DNA from: Ruminococcaceae bacterium UBA2854
GTDB lineage: Bacteria > Bacillota > Clostridia > Oscillospirales > Acutalibacteraceae
Direction of reading: 5' to 3'
DNA length: 14,701 bases
Assembly: GCA_002350765.1 (NCBI GenBank)
Contig: DEFK01000005.1
Span: 1-14,701, forward strand
Below, in pieces: positions 6,756 through 13,618 of this stretch; the first letter of the stretch is position 1; every line of letters begins with the position of its first letter. Under the pieces are notes generated by a model. It did no database searches. It had not been told where the DNA came from and saw only the letters and a list, made by a program, of their open reading frames with translations. A program made the translations under genes and the position numbers.

Positions 6756-6780
6756 AGGGCGATTAATTTCGCCCTTAATT
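6756..6780 (+). terminator. weak or leaky terminator
   Basis: Arms AGGGCGA (6756-6762) and TCGCCCT (6769-6775) enclose a 6-base loop, followed by TAATTT rather than a clean T run. It lies between the export-protein stop and the ribosome site of the next gene, so it may reduce but not block transcription into that gene. Confidence 0.45.
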
Positions 6781-6797
6781 TATAGGAAGTAAAAAAT

Positions 6798-8024
6798 ATG
6801 GTTAACAAGGATATTATTATTATCGGCGGCGGCGCTTCGGGAATGATGTGCGCTGTAAAAGCGAAAGAAAATAATCCCGATAAATCCGTACTTATACTGG
6901 AAAAGCAGAATAAAATCGGAAGAAAGCTTTTATCTACAGGTAACGGCAGGTGCAACCTTACTAACCTGGACGCTGATAATACAGAGCACTATCACGGAAG
7001 CTTTAAGAAAAATTTAAAAACAATGTTTAAAAGCTGTGATATGATGAATTTGATGGAACAGTTTTCAAACTTGGGATTAACAGTTTTTTCCGATAACGAA
7101 GGTCGTTATTATCCGTTTTCCAATCACGCGGGAACGGTTCTTGATTTACTCAGATACAGACTTAAAGAGTTAAAAGTAGAAATCGTCTGTGATTGCAAGG
7201 CTGATTCAATAGAGAAAAAAGAGGATTCATTTATTGTTTCTGCGGGTAAGGATAAATACAGCTGTAAAAAGCTTGTTGTATCAACAGGCTCCCCCGCTTC
7301 TCCTAAGCTCGGCTCGGACAAAAGCGGACTTAGCTTATTAGAAAAGCTAGGTCATAAAATTGTACCTCTTTCCCCCGCCTTATGTCTGCTTGAGGTTGAG
7401 GACAAGGCAATTATGCCGTCAATTAAAGGCGTAAGACAAAAAGGTATTGTCAGCTTATACGACGGCGATGAACTTATTAAAACTGAAAGCGGAGAGATTC
7501 AGTTTACCGACAGCTCGCTTTCGGGAATCTGCATTTTCAATCTCAGCTCATACGTACAGGAGTTAAAAAATCCTATAGTCAGCCTTAATCTTAACTACGA
7601 TAAAGACAACTACGGACAGCTTCTTTATATATTAAAGCTCAACAAAACCAGATTTAAAACACGCGAGATCAAGAATTTTCTCGACGGTTTTTACGTTAAC
7701 AAGCTCGGCGTAGCGTTACTTAAAAGCGCGGGCATTAATAAGCTCAACAGACCTGTATCCGCATTATCAAAGGACGAAATAGATAATATCTGCGATACGA
7801 TTTACAACTGGAAATTCGCTGTTAAAAAGCCCGCTGATTACAGCAAAGCGCAGGTATGTTCAGGCGGAGTTTTCGGAGATGAAATAAATCCGAAAACAAT
7901 GGAAAGCAAGAAAGTTCGAGGTTTATATATTTGTGGCGAGGCTGTGGATATTAACGGCGACTGCGGCGGATTTAACCTTAATTTCGCGTTTACAAGCGGA
8001 ATTATAGCGGGTGAAAGCGTATGA
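6798..8024 (+). CDS. HI0933/BaiN-family FAD-dependent oxidoreductase
   Basis: A 408-residue flavoprotein of the HI0933/YhiN/BaiN family (TIGR00275, COG2081). The FAD-binding fold is visible at the N-terminus (IIIIGGGASGMMCAVKA, residues 6-22), followed by the family motif GRKLLSTGNGRCNLTN. The C-terminus has CSGGVFGDEINPKTMESK and GLYICGEAVDINGDCGGFN, the usual second FAD contact. The gut bacterial member BaiN reduces bile-acid intermediates, but most homologues have no known substrate, so that activity cannot be inferred here. The ATG has AGGAAG upstream. It overlaps the next flavoprotein gene by 4 bp (ATGA), so the two are co-translated and may share a pathway. Confidence 0.9.
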   Translation: MVNKDIIIIGGGASGMMCAVKAKENNPDKSVLILEKQNKIGRKLLSTGNGRCNLTNLDADNTEHYHGSFKKNLKTMFKSCDMMNLMEQFSNLGLTVFSDNEGRYYPFSNHAGTVLDLLRYRLKELKVEIVCDCKADSIEKKEDSFIVSAGKDKYSCKKLVVSTGSPASPKLGSDKSGLSLLEKLGHKIVPLSPALCLLEVEDKAIMPSIKGVRQKGIVSLYDGDELIKTESGEIQFTDSSLSGICIFNLSSYVQELKNPIVSLNLNYDKDNYGQLLYILKLNKTRFKTREIKNFLDGFYVNKLGVALLKSAGINKLNRPVSALSKDEIDNICDTIYNWKFAVKKPADYSKAQVCSGGVFGDEINPKTMESKKVRGLYICGEAVDINGDCGGFNLNFAFTSGIIAGESV

Positions 8025-9604
8025 TAAGAATTAATAATATAAGGCTTGAGCTCAATTATAACGATAAAGCCGTTAAAAAGAAAATAGCCAGAGAGCTAAG
8101 GATTGACGAAAAATCTATAGACAGATTTTCGCTGTTCAGACGTTCTATAGACGCGCGCCATAAAAATGATGTTCATTTTACGGCGGCGATAGACGTGTAT
8201 CTGAATATTAACGAGCATAACGCTGTCGCTAAAGCAAAATCAAATAAGCTAAAAATCACCGAGCCGTACGAGTACGTACTGCCCGACAGTAAAAAGCTTA
8301 ATCAAAGACCTGTTATAGTCGGATTCGGACCCGCGGGAATGTTCGCGGGACTTATACTCGCTATGGCGGGAGCTAAACCGATAATTATTGAACAAGGCTC
8401 GGATTGCGATACGAGAGTAAAAGATGTAGAAAGCTTTATTAAAACAGGAAAGCTTAACACCTCCTCGAATATTCAGTTTGGAGAAGGCGGAGCGGGTACG
8501 TTTTCCGACGGCAAGCTCAACACGGGCACAAAAGATATAAGAGCGAGAAAGGTGCTTATTGAGTTCGTAAATCACGGCGCTCCCGAAGAAATCTTATATA
8601 ACGCCAAACCGCATATCGGCACGGATAATTTAAGATATGTTATAAAAAATATTCGTAATCATATTATCAACCTCGGCGGCGAAGTCCGTTTTAATACAAA
8701 GTTTACGGGCTTTAAGACTAAGGATAACAATATTATCGGGATTTACGCCAAAAATGACTATATAGAAACGGATAATGTAATTCTCTCTATTGGTCACAGC
8801 TCAAGAGATACGCTTGAAATGCTTTATAACGAGAATATTATTATGGAGCAAAAGCCGTTTTCTGTCGGCGCGAGAATTGAGCATTTAAGAGAAAGCATAG
8901 ATAAAAGCCAGTTTGGAAAGTTCGCGGGCAACGAGCGTTTAGGCGCGGCATCTTACAAACTGAATATAAAAGCGTCAAACGGACGAGGAGTTTATACATT
9001 CTGTATGTGCCCTGGAGGCGAGGTTGTTCCAGCTGCGAGCGATGAGAATATGGTATGTACAAACGGTATGAGCTGTTTTGACAGAAACGCGGTTAATTCC
9101 AATTCCGCGCTTTTAGTCGGAGTAAATCCCGAGGATTACAAAAGCAATCATCCCCTCGCGGGAATTGAGTATCAGCGGGAAATCGAGAGAAATGCCTACG
9201 ACCTCGGCGGCGGAGATTATATCGCTCCTGTTCAGAGGGTTGAGGATTTTATCAACAATAAAAAAACTACCGCATTAGGCGAGGTTAAGCCAAGCTACGG
9301 CAGAGGATATAATTTTGCTGAAATAAGCGATATTCTTCCCGATTACGTAACGGAGAGTATGAGAGAAGCTATATTAAAGATGAATAAATATCTCGACGGG
9401 TTCTCTGCTCCAGACGCGATATTGACAGCGGCAGAAACAAGAAGCTCCTCCCCTGTCAGGATTTTAAGAGATAAAGACAGCTTGCAGTCGGTATCAATAA
9501 ACGGGCTTTATCCCTGCGGAGAAGGCGCGGGCTACGCGGGAGGAATTATCTCAGCGGCGGTAGACGGTATTAAATGCGCCGAAAAAATACTAATAAAATA
9601 TTAA
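8021..9604 (+). CDS. COG2509-family FAD-dependent dehydrogenase
   Basis: A 527-residue flavoprotein of the COG2509 family. Residues 1-90 form the family's own N-terminal domain (INNIRLELNYNDKAVKKKIA, RRSIDARHKNDVHFTAAIDV). The FAD-binding motif VIVGFGPAGMFAGLILAMAG starts near residue 98, followed by FGEGGAGTFSDGKLNTG. The C-terminal GLYPCGEGAGYAGGIISAAVDGIK completes the FAD site. Cysteines in FCMCPGGEVVPAAS occur in family members. Substrate unknown. Its ATG overlaps the previous stop as ATGA, so translation is coupled. The hairpin at 9614-9644 ends the unit. Confidence 0.9.
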   Translation: MIRINNIRLELNYNDKAVKKKIARELRIDEKSIDRFSLFRRSIDARHKNDVHFTAAIDVYLNINEHNAVAKAKSNKLKITEPYEYVLPDSKKLNQRPVIVGFGPAGMFAGLILAMAGAKPIIIEQGSDCDTRVKDVESFIKTGKLNTSSNIQFGEGGAGTFSDGKLNTGTKDIRARKVLIEFVNHGAPEEILYNAKPHIGTDNLRYVIKNIRNHIINLGGEVRFNTKFTGFKTKDNNIIGIYAKNDYIETDNVILSIGHSSRDTLEMLYNENIIMEQKPFSVGARIEHLRESIDKSQFGKFAGNERLGAASYKLNIKASNGRGVYTFCMCPGGEVVPAASDENMVCTNGMSCFDRNAVNSNSALLVGVNPEDYKSNHPLAGIEYQREIERNAYDLGGGDYIAPVQRVEDFINNKKTTALGEVKPSYGRGYNFAEISDILPDYVTESMREAILKMNKYLDGFSAPDAILTAAETRSSSPVRILRDKDSLQSVSINGLYPCGEGAGYAGGIISAAVDGIKCAEKILIKY

Positions 9605-9613
9605 TACTATAAA

Positions 9614-9644
9614 GAAAACAGCCTCCTTTTAGGAAGCTGTTTTC
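9614..9644 (-). terminator. terminator shared by rnpB and the FAD oxidoreductase unit
   Basis: Arms 9614-9627 and 9631-9644 pair with a 3-base loop. The one irregular pair is C-A on the plus strand but G-U on the minus strand, so the stem is stronger for RNase P RNA arriving from the right. T-rich tails exist on both sides, and it probably also ends the plus-strand flavoprotein unit. Confidence 0.8.
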
Positions 9645-9650
9645 ATATTT

Positions 9651-9973
9651 GCGACTAAATCTATAAGCCGGGTTCTGTCGTGAACAGTCATCTATCTTGG
9701 CAAGCCGTTGCCGACTTGCTCAACGCCACCTCCACGGGAATGCCGAGCAGACAATTATCCCTCCACGGTGTTGCTCCAAGCAGGGTTTACACGCCAGGTA
9801 TGTCTCCATACCAGCGGTGAGCTCTTACCTCACCTTTCCATCCTTACCGTTAAAAACAGCGGTTATTTTCTGTTGCACTATCCCTAAGGTCGCCCTCGGC
9901 GGCCGTTAGCCGTTACTATCGCTCTATGGAGCCCGGACTTTCCTCAGCTATATTCTTTTCAAAATATAACCGC
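9651..9973 (-). ncRNA. rnpB: RNase P RNA, bacterial class A
   Basis: The catalytic RNA of RNase P, which trims the 5' leader of precursor tRNAs. On the minus strand the conserved 5' core GAGGAAAGTCCGGGCT and the 3' core ACAGAACCCGGCTTATAG are both visible. Ends are set by helix P1, GCGGTTA (9973-9967) pairing with TAGTCGC (9657-9651), giving about 323 nt; the primary transcript probably begins near 9991. Its promoter is at 9999-10027 and its terminator at 9614-9644. Open frames in this interval are artefacts of the RNA gene. Confidence 0.95.
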
Positions 9974-9998
9974 GACTGTTCAATTTACTCGCAAGTAT

Positions 9999-10027
9999 AT
10001 TTTAATCTAATTTTCATTAAATGTCAA
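9999..10027 (-). promoter_or_regulatory. promoter of rnpB
   Basis: On the minus strand a perfect TTGACA (10027-10022), a 17-base spacer and TAAAAT (10004-9999). This is the strongest-looking promoter in the window, as expected for a stable RNA gene. Confidence 0.85.
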
Positions 10028-10033
10028 TTACAC

Positions 10034-10062
10034 TTGCGTTTATTTAAAAATCGCTGTATAAT
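10034..10062 (+). promoter_or_regulatory. promoter of malic enzyme gene
   Basis: TTGCGT (10034-10039), a 17-base spacer and a perfect TATAAT (10057-10062). The -10 box lies 32 bases before the chosen start at 10095. It is divergent from the rnpB promoter. Confidence 0.7.
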
Positions 10063-10094
10063 ACTCATTGGTAATTTTTTAAAGGAGTATGGAT

Positions 10095-11267
10095 ATGGAT
10101 ATTCGACAGGAAAGTTTAAAACTTCATTACGACTGGAACGGAAAAATCGAGGTTGTATCGAGAGTTCCGATTAACACAAGCAACGAGCTCGCGCTCGCTT
10201 ATACCCCAGGCGTTGCCGAGCCTTGTATGGAAATTAACAGAGAATACGATAAAAGCTTTGAGCTTACGAGAAGAAATAATCTCGTAGCGGTTGTTACCGA
10301 CGGTACGGCTGTACTCGGGCTCGGAGATATCGGTCCCGAAGCGGGTATGCCCGTTATGGAGGGTAAATGCTGTCTGTTTAAAGAGTTCGCCGATGTTGAC
10401 GCGTTCCCTATCTGCGTAAGAAGTAAGGACGTAGACGAGATAGCGAGAACGATTTATCTTATAAGCGGAAGCTTCGGCGGTATTAATTTAGAGGACATAG
10501 CGGCTCCGAGATGCTTTGAAATAGAGAGAAAGCTTAAGGAAGTATGCGATATTCCCGTATTCCACGACGACCAGCACGGTACGGCGGTTATCGTAGCAGC
10601 GGCGCTTATGAACGCTCTTAAAATCGTAGATAAAAAAACCGAGGATATTAAGGTTGTTATCAGCGGAGCGGGTTCCGCGGGTATCGCTATCGCTAAGCAT
10701 ATTATGAATATCGGCGTTAAGAATATTACTATGGTTAACAGCCGAGGAATTATATGCGAGGGTGACGAAAGCTTAAACTCCGAGCAGGCGTATATGTCTA
10801 CTATCACGAACCGCGAGCATAAAAAAGGACTTTTAAAAGACGCTATGGTAGGCGCGGACGTATTTTTAGGAGTATCTGCTCCTAAAATCGTTACACAGGA
10901 TATGATTAAATCTATGGCTGAAAAGCCCGTAGTTTTCGCTATGGCGAATCCTACTCCCGAGATTATGCCCGATTTAGCTAAAGAAGCGGGCGCCGCCGTA
11001 GTCGGCACAGGACGTTCGGACTTCCCGAACCAGATTAATAACGTGCTCTGTTTCCCCGGAATGTTCAGAGGTGCTTTAGATTGCAGAGCTACGGAGATCA
11101 ACGAGGAAATGAAGGTAGCGGCTTCTTACGCTATCGCTGAACTCGTAAGCGACGATAAGCTCTCAGCTGAATACATTATCCCCGAAGCGATTGATAAGCG
11201 CGTCGGCGAAGCTGTAGCTAAAGCGGTTATTAAAGCCGCGAGAGATACGGGAGTAGCGAGAAGTTAA
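10095..11267 (+). CDS. malic enzyme, short NAD(P)-dependent form
   Basis: A 390-residue cytoplasmic enzyme that converts malate to pyruvate and CO2 while reducing NAD(P). Key features: catalytic Tyr36 in AYTPGVAEPC, catalytic Lys91 in MEGKCCLFKEFADVDAFP, metal ligands Glu133-Asp134 (NLEDIAAPRCFEIE) and Asp158-Asp159 (HDDQHGTAV), and the nucleotide-binding loop GAGSAG (191-196). C-terminal ANPTPEI and GRSDFPNQINNVLCFPGMFRGALD are typical. It lacks the phosphotransacetylase-like tail of the long MaeB form, so it is the compact form common in Firmicutes. I chose the ATG at 10095, 7 bases after AAAGGAG; the ATG at 10089 is only one base from that site. NAD versus NADP preference cannot be read reliably. 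No terminator separates it from tRNA-Gly. Confidence 0.94.
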   Translation: MDIRQESLKLHYDWNGKIEVVSRVPINTSNELALAYTPGVAEPCMEINREYDKSFELTRRNNLVAVVTDGTAVLGLGDIGPEAGMPVMEGKCCLFKEFADVDAFPICVRSKDVDEIARTIYLISGSFGGINLEDIAAPRCFEIERKLKEVCDIPVFHDDQHGTAVIVAAALMNALKIVDKKTEDIKVVISGAGSAGIAIAKHIMNIGVKNITMVNSRGIICEGDESLNSEQAYMSTITNREHKKGLLKDAMVGADVFLGVSAPKIVTQDMIKSMAEKPVVFAMANPTPEIMPDLAKEAGAAVVGTGRSDFPNQINNVLCFPGMFRGALDCRATEINEEMKVAASYAIAELVSDDKLSAEYIIPEAIDKRVGEAVAKAVIKAARDTGVARS

Positions 11268-11298
11268 GAGTTAAAAGGTAAAAGGTAAAAACAATATT

Positions 11299-11372
11299 GC
11301 GGATATAGTTTAATGGTAAAACATCAGCTTCCCAAGCTGAGGTTGCGGATTCGATTTCCGTTATCCGCTCCA
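11299..11372 (+). tRNA. tRNA-Gly(CCC)
   Basis: A 74-nt tRNA including encoded CCA. The acceptor arms are GCGGATA (11299-11305) and TATCCGC (11362-11368) with T as discriminator base. The anticodon loop TTCCCAA inside stem TCAGC/GCTGA gives anticodon CCC for glycine GGG codons. The T loop is TTCGATT. No clear promoter lies in the 31 bases after the malic enzyme stop, which hold short aaaaggt repeats, so it may be transcribed by read-through. A structured region and a terminator follow. Confidence 0.96.
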
Positions 11373-11380
11373 AATAAAAA

Positions 11381-11494
11381 GAGGCTCCGAAAGGCTACTG
11401 CTCATAAGGATATTATGAGATTAGCTTAGGGAAGCCGATTGGGAGACTTAAAAAGAAAAATATCGCGTGGACATTGTCTGCGCGGTGTTTTTTT
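11381..11494 (+). ncRNA. candidate small structured RNA after tRNA-Gly
   Basis: Three nested stems: GGCTCC (11383-11388) with GGAAGCC (11430-11436, one bulged A), AGGCTA (11392-11397) with TAGCTT (11422-11427, one G-U), and CTCATAA (11401-11407) with TTATGAG (11413-11419) around a 5-base loop. A single-stranded GATTGGGAGAC follows, then a purine-rich linker and a good terminator. This is more structure than a plain tRNA trailer needs. I see no separate promoter, so it may be processed from the tRNA transcript. I do not recognise a family. Confidence 0.35.
11463..11494 (+). terminator. intrinsic terminator after tRNA-Gly
   Basis: Arms TCGCGTGGA (11463-11471) and TCTGCGCGG (11477-11485) pair over nine positions with a few G-U pairs and a 5-base loop; a run of seven T lies at 11488-11494. 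It ends the malic enzyme/tRNA-Gly transcript. Confidence 0.8.
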
Positions 11495-11595
11495 GCTCAA
11501 AGGTTAGAAAAAGGACTTTGTGTTTAATAAAAAGTATTAAAGTATAAAACGTGTTTGCATTTTTTTTATGATATATCATTTGATTTGTACAGTAG

Positions 11596-11637
11596 TGCAT
11601 ATTAAAAATGCAACCTATGTCAAATATAATGCAAGTT
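11596..11637 (+). promoter_or_regulatory. candidate LytTR binding sites
   Basis: aatgcaa occurs at 11607-11613 and 11628-11634, exactly 21 bases apart, the two-turn spacing seen for LytTR-domain sites such as those of AgrA. The left copy also faces an inverted tgcat at 11596-11600. The elements lie about 50-80 bases upstream of the probable transcription start of the LytTR gene, where an activator or autoregulator could bind. Confidence 0.4.
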
Positions 11638-11649
11638 ATTTGTAAACCA

Positions 11650-11681
11650 TTGCCCTTGAAAAAACAATGTGCTATTATAAA
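11650..11681 (+). promoter_or_regulatory. probable weak promoter of the LytTR gene
   Basis: TATAAA (11676-11681) is a fair -10 box, but the -35 candidates sit at poor distances: TTGCCC (11650-11655) with 20 bases, or TTGAAA (11656-11661) with 14. Such spacing fits a promoter that needs an activator. A palindrome gcaagcttgc (11686-11695) lies just downstream and overlaps the leader. Confidence 0.4.
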
Positions 11682-11707
11682 TACCGCAAGCTTGCAAGGA
11701 GGAAGAA

Positions 11708-12154
11708 ATGAAGATTAAATTAATGGTAAGCCACGCACGGTATGATGAAATAGCTGACGAGCTTCAACATTTAGGTATTGAGCTTGACAGTTCTTCACCG
11801 CTTGTACTTACTGAAGAAAACACCAGTGCAGACTTTATAATGGGCAGACAAAATGACTGCTACAGCCCTGTGCCGACTGAAGAGATCATATATATTGATA
11901 CTCTTGGTTCGGATGTGATTATGCATACGATGAGCGAGGAATACACTGTTTCAGAAAGACTAGTAAGACTGGAAGGTATGCTAGACACAAAACTGTTTCT
12001 GCGCATTAGCAACTGCGCTATTGTAGCGGTTAAGCGTATACGCAAAATCCGCCCGACGTTTTCAAGTAAATATATACTGACACTCGACAACGGCGCCAGT
12101 GTTGATGTAACGCGAAGCTATTCAGCACGGTTTAAGGAATTTTTTGGATTATAA
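11708..12154 (+). CDS. stand-alone LytTR DNA-binding regulator
   Basis: A 148-residue transcription regulator. Residues about 58-147 form a LytTR domain (EEIIYIDTLGSDVIMHT, ERLVRLEGMLDTKLFLRISNCAIVAVKRIRKIRPTF, ILTLDNGASVDVTRSY), which binds DNA direct repeats through loops of a beta fold. The N-terminal 57 residues (KIKLMVSHARYDEIADELQHLGIEL) are a short segment, not a phosphate-receiver domain, so no histidine kinase input is expected. Family members of this size are usually paired with a membrane protein, often DUF3021, that restrains them. AAGGAGG lies 5 bases before the ATG. The stop is 10 bases before the start of the next gene, so they form an operon. Autoregulation is suggested by repeats upstream. 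Confidence 0.88.
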   Translation: MKIKLMVSHARYDEIADELQHLGIELDSSSPLVLTEENTSADFIMGRQNDCYSPVPTEEIIYIDTLGSDVIMHTMSEEYTVSERLVRLEGMLDTKLFLRISNCAIVAVKRIRKIRPTFSSKYILTLDNGASVDVTRSYSARFKEFFGL

Positions 12155-12164
12155 GGAGAAATAT

Positions 12165-12959
12165 ATGACTGATATTATAAACTTTTTAATAAACAACAGG
12201 GATAACTGGCTACCACTTTTGCTTGTTTCCGCAATAGTAACGGCAATACTAAGCTTTCAGTACTTTTTTATTTACGCGTACATCATTAACCGCAGGCTTA
12301 AAAATCCTGAAAAGAAGCACAGGTTAAAGCTGATTATGCCCAGATTTGCCTGTATTGTTTTTGCGATTATAGCTTTGCTCGGTACGGCAAAGTTTTTGCC
12401 AGGCTTGTGGTGGCAGCTTGATTATTCTTATGTTCAGAGTGTTCCGGACGGCGAAAATTATGAAGACTATGCCTATACCCGTGAACAGCTTGATAATAAT
12501 GAGGATTTCAAACTTTATACAACTAAATCCGAAAACTTTGAGTACAGTCTTTATCGCAACGAGCATTTTAACGGAATTATTGATTGCCGCTATGGAAAGA
12601 ATCATGAGTATTATCTGTTTATAAAGTATATCGGTAATTCTAAAAAGCTCAACGGTAATGACTATCTGGATACATTGATTGTTAATTATTCTTCAAACGG
12701 AATCGGACAAACACGCGGAGGCGGATATACGTTTCAGCTTTCCGAAGAGGCTGACCATTTCGGTTCACCGTATCACAGCGATACCATCGGCATTGATTTG
12801 AATGTGTATAAAGAAAAGGATTATAAGAAATATGTAGCGACTGATTCTGACGAAAAATCACTAGATGAAATTTGTGTTTTGAATGAGAAAACGCAGTTTA
12901 GCTTTAAAGACAATACATTCAGTAAACCGGTTATATCCGGCTATACTGTAAAGAGCTGA
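12165..12959 (+). CDS. two-helix membrane protein with outer domain, probable LytTR partner
   Basis: A 264-residue product that I do not recognise. It has two hydrophobic segments (about residues 16-41 and 61-80) joined by a strongly basic loop (INRRLKNPEKKHRLKLIMPR), which should be cytoplasmic. This places the N-terminus and the 180-residue C-terminal domain outside. The outer domain is acidic and rich in Tyr, Asp and Asn, has one Cys within CRYGKN and one in EICVLNE, and shows no enzyme motif. The start is the ATG at 12165, 6 bases after AAGGAG; an earlier in-frame TTG overlaps the LytTR gene. Close linkage to a stand-alone LytTR regulator suggests a membrane sensor or antagonist, but it lacks the multi-helix DUF3021 form. 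This role is inference. Confidence 0.8.
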   Translation: MTDIINFLINNRDNWLPLLLVSAIVTAILSFQYFFIYAYIINRRLKNPEKKHRLKLIMPRFACIVFAIIALLGTAKFLPGLWWQLDYSYVQSVPDGENYEDYAYTREQLDNNEDFKLYTTKSENFEYSLYRNEHFNGIIDCRYGKNHEYYLFIKYIGNSKKLNGNDYLDTLIVNYSSNGIGQTRGGGYTFQLSEEADHFGSPYHSDTIGIDLNVYKEKDYKKYVATDSDEKSLDEICVLNEKTQFSFKDNTFSKPVISGYTVKS

Positions 12960-12977
12960 TTAAATATAGAATTTTAA

Positions 12978-13016
12978 AAACGAGCAGCGTACAAGAAACG
13001 CTGTTCGTTTGCTTTA
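12978..13016 (+). terminator. terminator of the LytTR operon
   Basis: Arms 12978-12990 and 12998-13010 pair over 13 positions (one G-U) with a 7-base loop, followed by a T-rich tail (TTTGCTTT). It lies 18 bases past the membrane-protein stop. Confidence 0.8.
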
Positions 13017-13023
13017 AAGATAT

Positions 13024-13052
13024 TTGTCATCAATTGTATCATATTATATAAT
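13024..13052 (+). promoter_or_regulatory. upstream promoter of the sigma gene
   Basis: TTGTCA (13024-13029), a 17-base spacer and TATAAT (13047-13052). It is a good sigma-A promoter, giving a leader of about 80 bases before the sigma coding region. A second promoter lies closer at 13074-13102. Confidence 0.6.
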
Positions 13053-13073
13053 GGAGCAATTTTTTTAAAGGTT

Positions 13074-13102
13074 TTGACTTAATGCACGAAAAAGGGTATG
13101 CT
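13074..13102 (+). promoter_or_regulatory. proximal promoter of the sigma gene
   Basis: TTGACT (13074-13079), a 17-base spacer and TATGCT (13097-13102). Transcription would begin near 13109, so the ATG at 13098 would not be in the message. The leader then carries the ribosome site AAGGGGG at 13121-13127. Confidence 0.5.
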
Positions 13103-13135
13103 AAAACGTGTTATAGGTGAAAGGGGGTTATTCAA

Positions 13136-13618
13136 ACGAGGATCGGTACCGAAAAAGCAGAACAAATAATAAAGCAATACGCCGATATGATATATCGTAT
13201 CGCGCTTCATAATCTTAAGAACACGGCGGACGCCGAGGATATTATGCAAGAGGTTTGTATTGAACTCCTTACAAAATGTCCTGCCGAAAAGGACGACTCC
13301 TACATAAAATGCTGGCTGATCCGTGTAACAATCAACAAATGCAATTCCTTTCACCGCCTTGTCTGGCAAAGCCGCAGAGAGAGCCTTGATGATTATACTC
13401 ATTTAGAGGCTCCGCAGCAGGAAAGTGTTATGGAAGAGCTGTGGCAGCTACCGAAAAAACAGAGGAATATAATTTACCTGTATTATTATGAATCCTACAC
13501 AATTGCGGAAATTGCGGAGATTTTGAGAATGAACCCCAATACCGTCAGTTCAAATCTCACCCGTGCCCGCAAAAAACTCAAAACGATTTTAGAAGAAGGA
13601 GGAACAAATAATGCGTAA
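13136..13618 (+). CDS. ECF-type sigma-70 family factor, unusual start
   Basis: A 160-residue RNA polymerase sigma factor of the extracytoplasmic-function type. Region 2 spans roughly residues 8-75 (EQIIKQYADMIYRIALHNLKN, then DAEDIMQEV for core binding). Region 4 spans about 105-150 (LPKKQRNIIYLYYYESYTIAEIAEIL, NTVSSNLTRARKKLK), which contacts the -35 element. The coding frame has no ATG, GTG or TTG between an in-frame TGA at 13118 and the ATG at 13187. Starting at 13187 would cut off the first part of region 2 and has no ribosome site. ACG at 13136 lies 8 bases after AAGGGGG, so it is probably the original start, mutated from ATG or used as a rare start; ATT at 13130 is another option. It overlaps the anti-sigma-like gene by 8 bp. 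Confidence 0.8.
   Translation, partial: TRIGTEKAEQIIKQYADMIYRIALHNLKNTADAEDIMQEVCIELLTKCPAEKDDSYIKCWLIRVTINKCNSFHRLVWQSRRESLDDYTHLEAPQQESVMEELWQLPKKQRNIIYLYYYESYTIAEIAEILRMNPNTVSSNLTRARKKLKTILEEGGTNNA

Larger units (their letters stand above)
11373..11707. other. gene-free stretch between tRNA-Gly and the LytTR gene
   Basis: There is no protein gene here. It contains a nested stem-loop region (11383-11436), an intrinsic terminator (11463-11494), about 100 AT-rich bases in which I see nothing clear, repeated atgcaa elements (11596-11637), and a weak promoter with the ribosome site of the LytTR gene. Confidence 0.6.

Noticed and set aside
9697..10174. Two plus-strand open frames of 70 and 82 codons
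   Set aside because: One lies inside RNase P RNA. The other covers the RNase P RNA 5' end, both divergent promoters and the malic enzyme start in another frame.
10454..11101. Antisense open frame of 215 codons within malic enzyme
   Set aside because: The plus-strand gene carries all malic enzyme motifs. The antisense frame is a product of its codon bias and has no ribosome site or recognisable domain.
13098..13168. ATG at 13098 as the sigma start
   Set aside because: It is in a different frame that soon stops, and it lies inside the -10 box of the proximal promoter, so it would not be in that transcript. A frameshift at the run of five G is possible but less economical than ATG-to-ACG.
13079..13402. 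Antisense open frame of 107 codons over the sigma gene
   Set aside because: It lies opposite conserved sigma region 2 and lacks a ribosome site.
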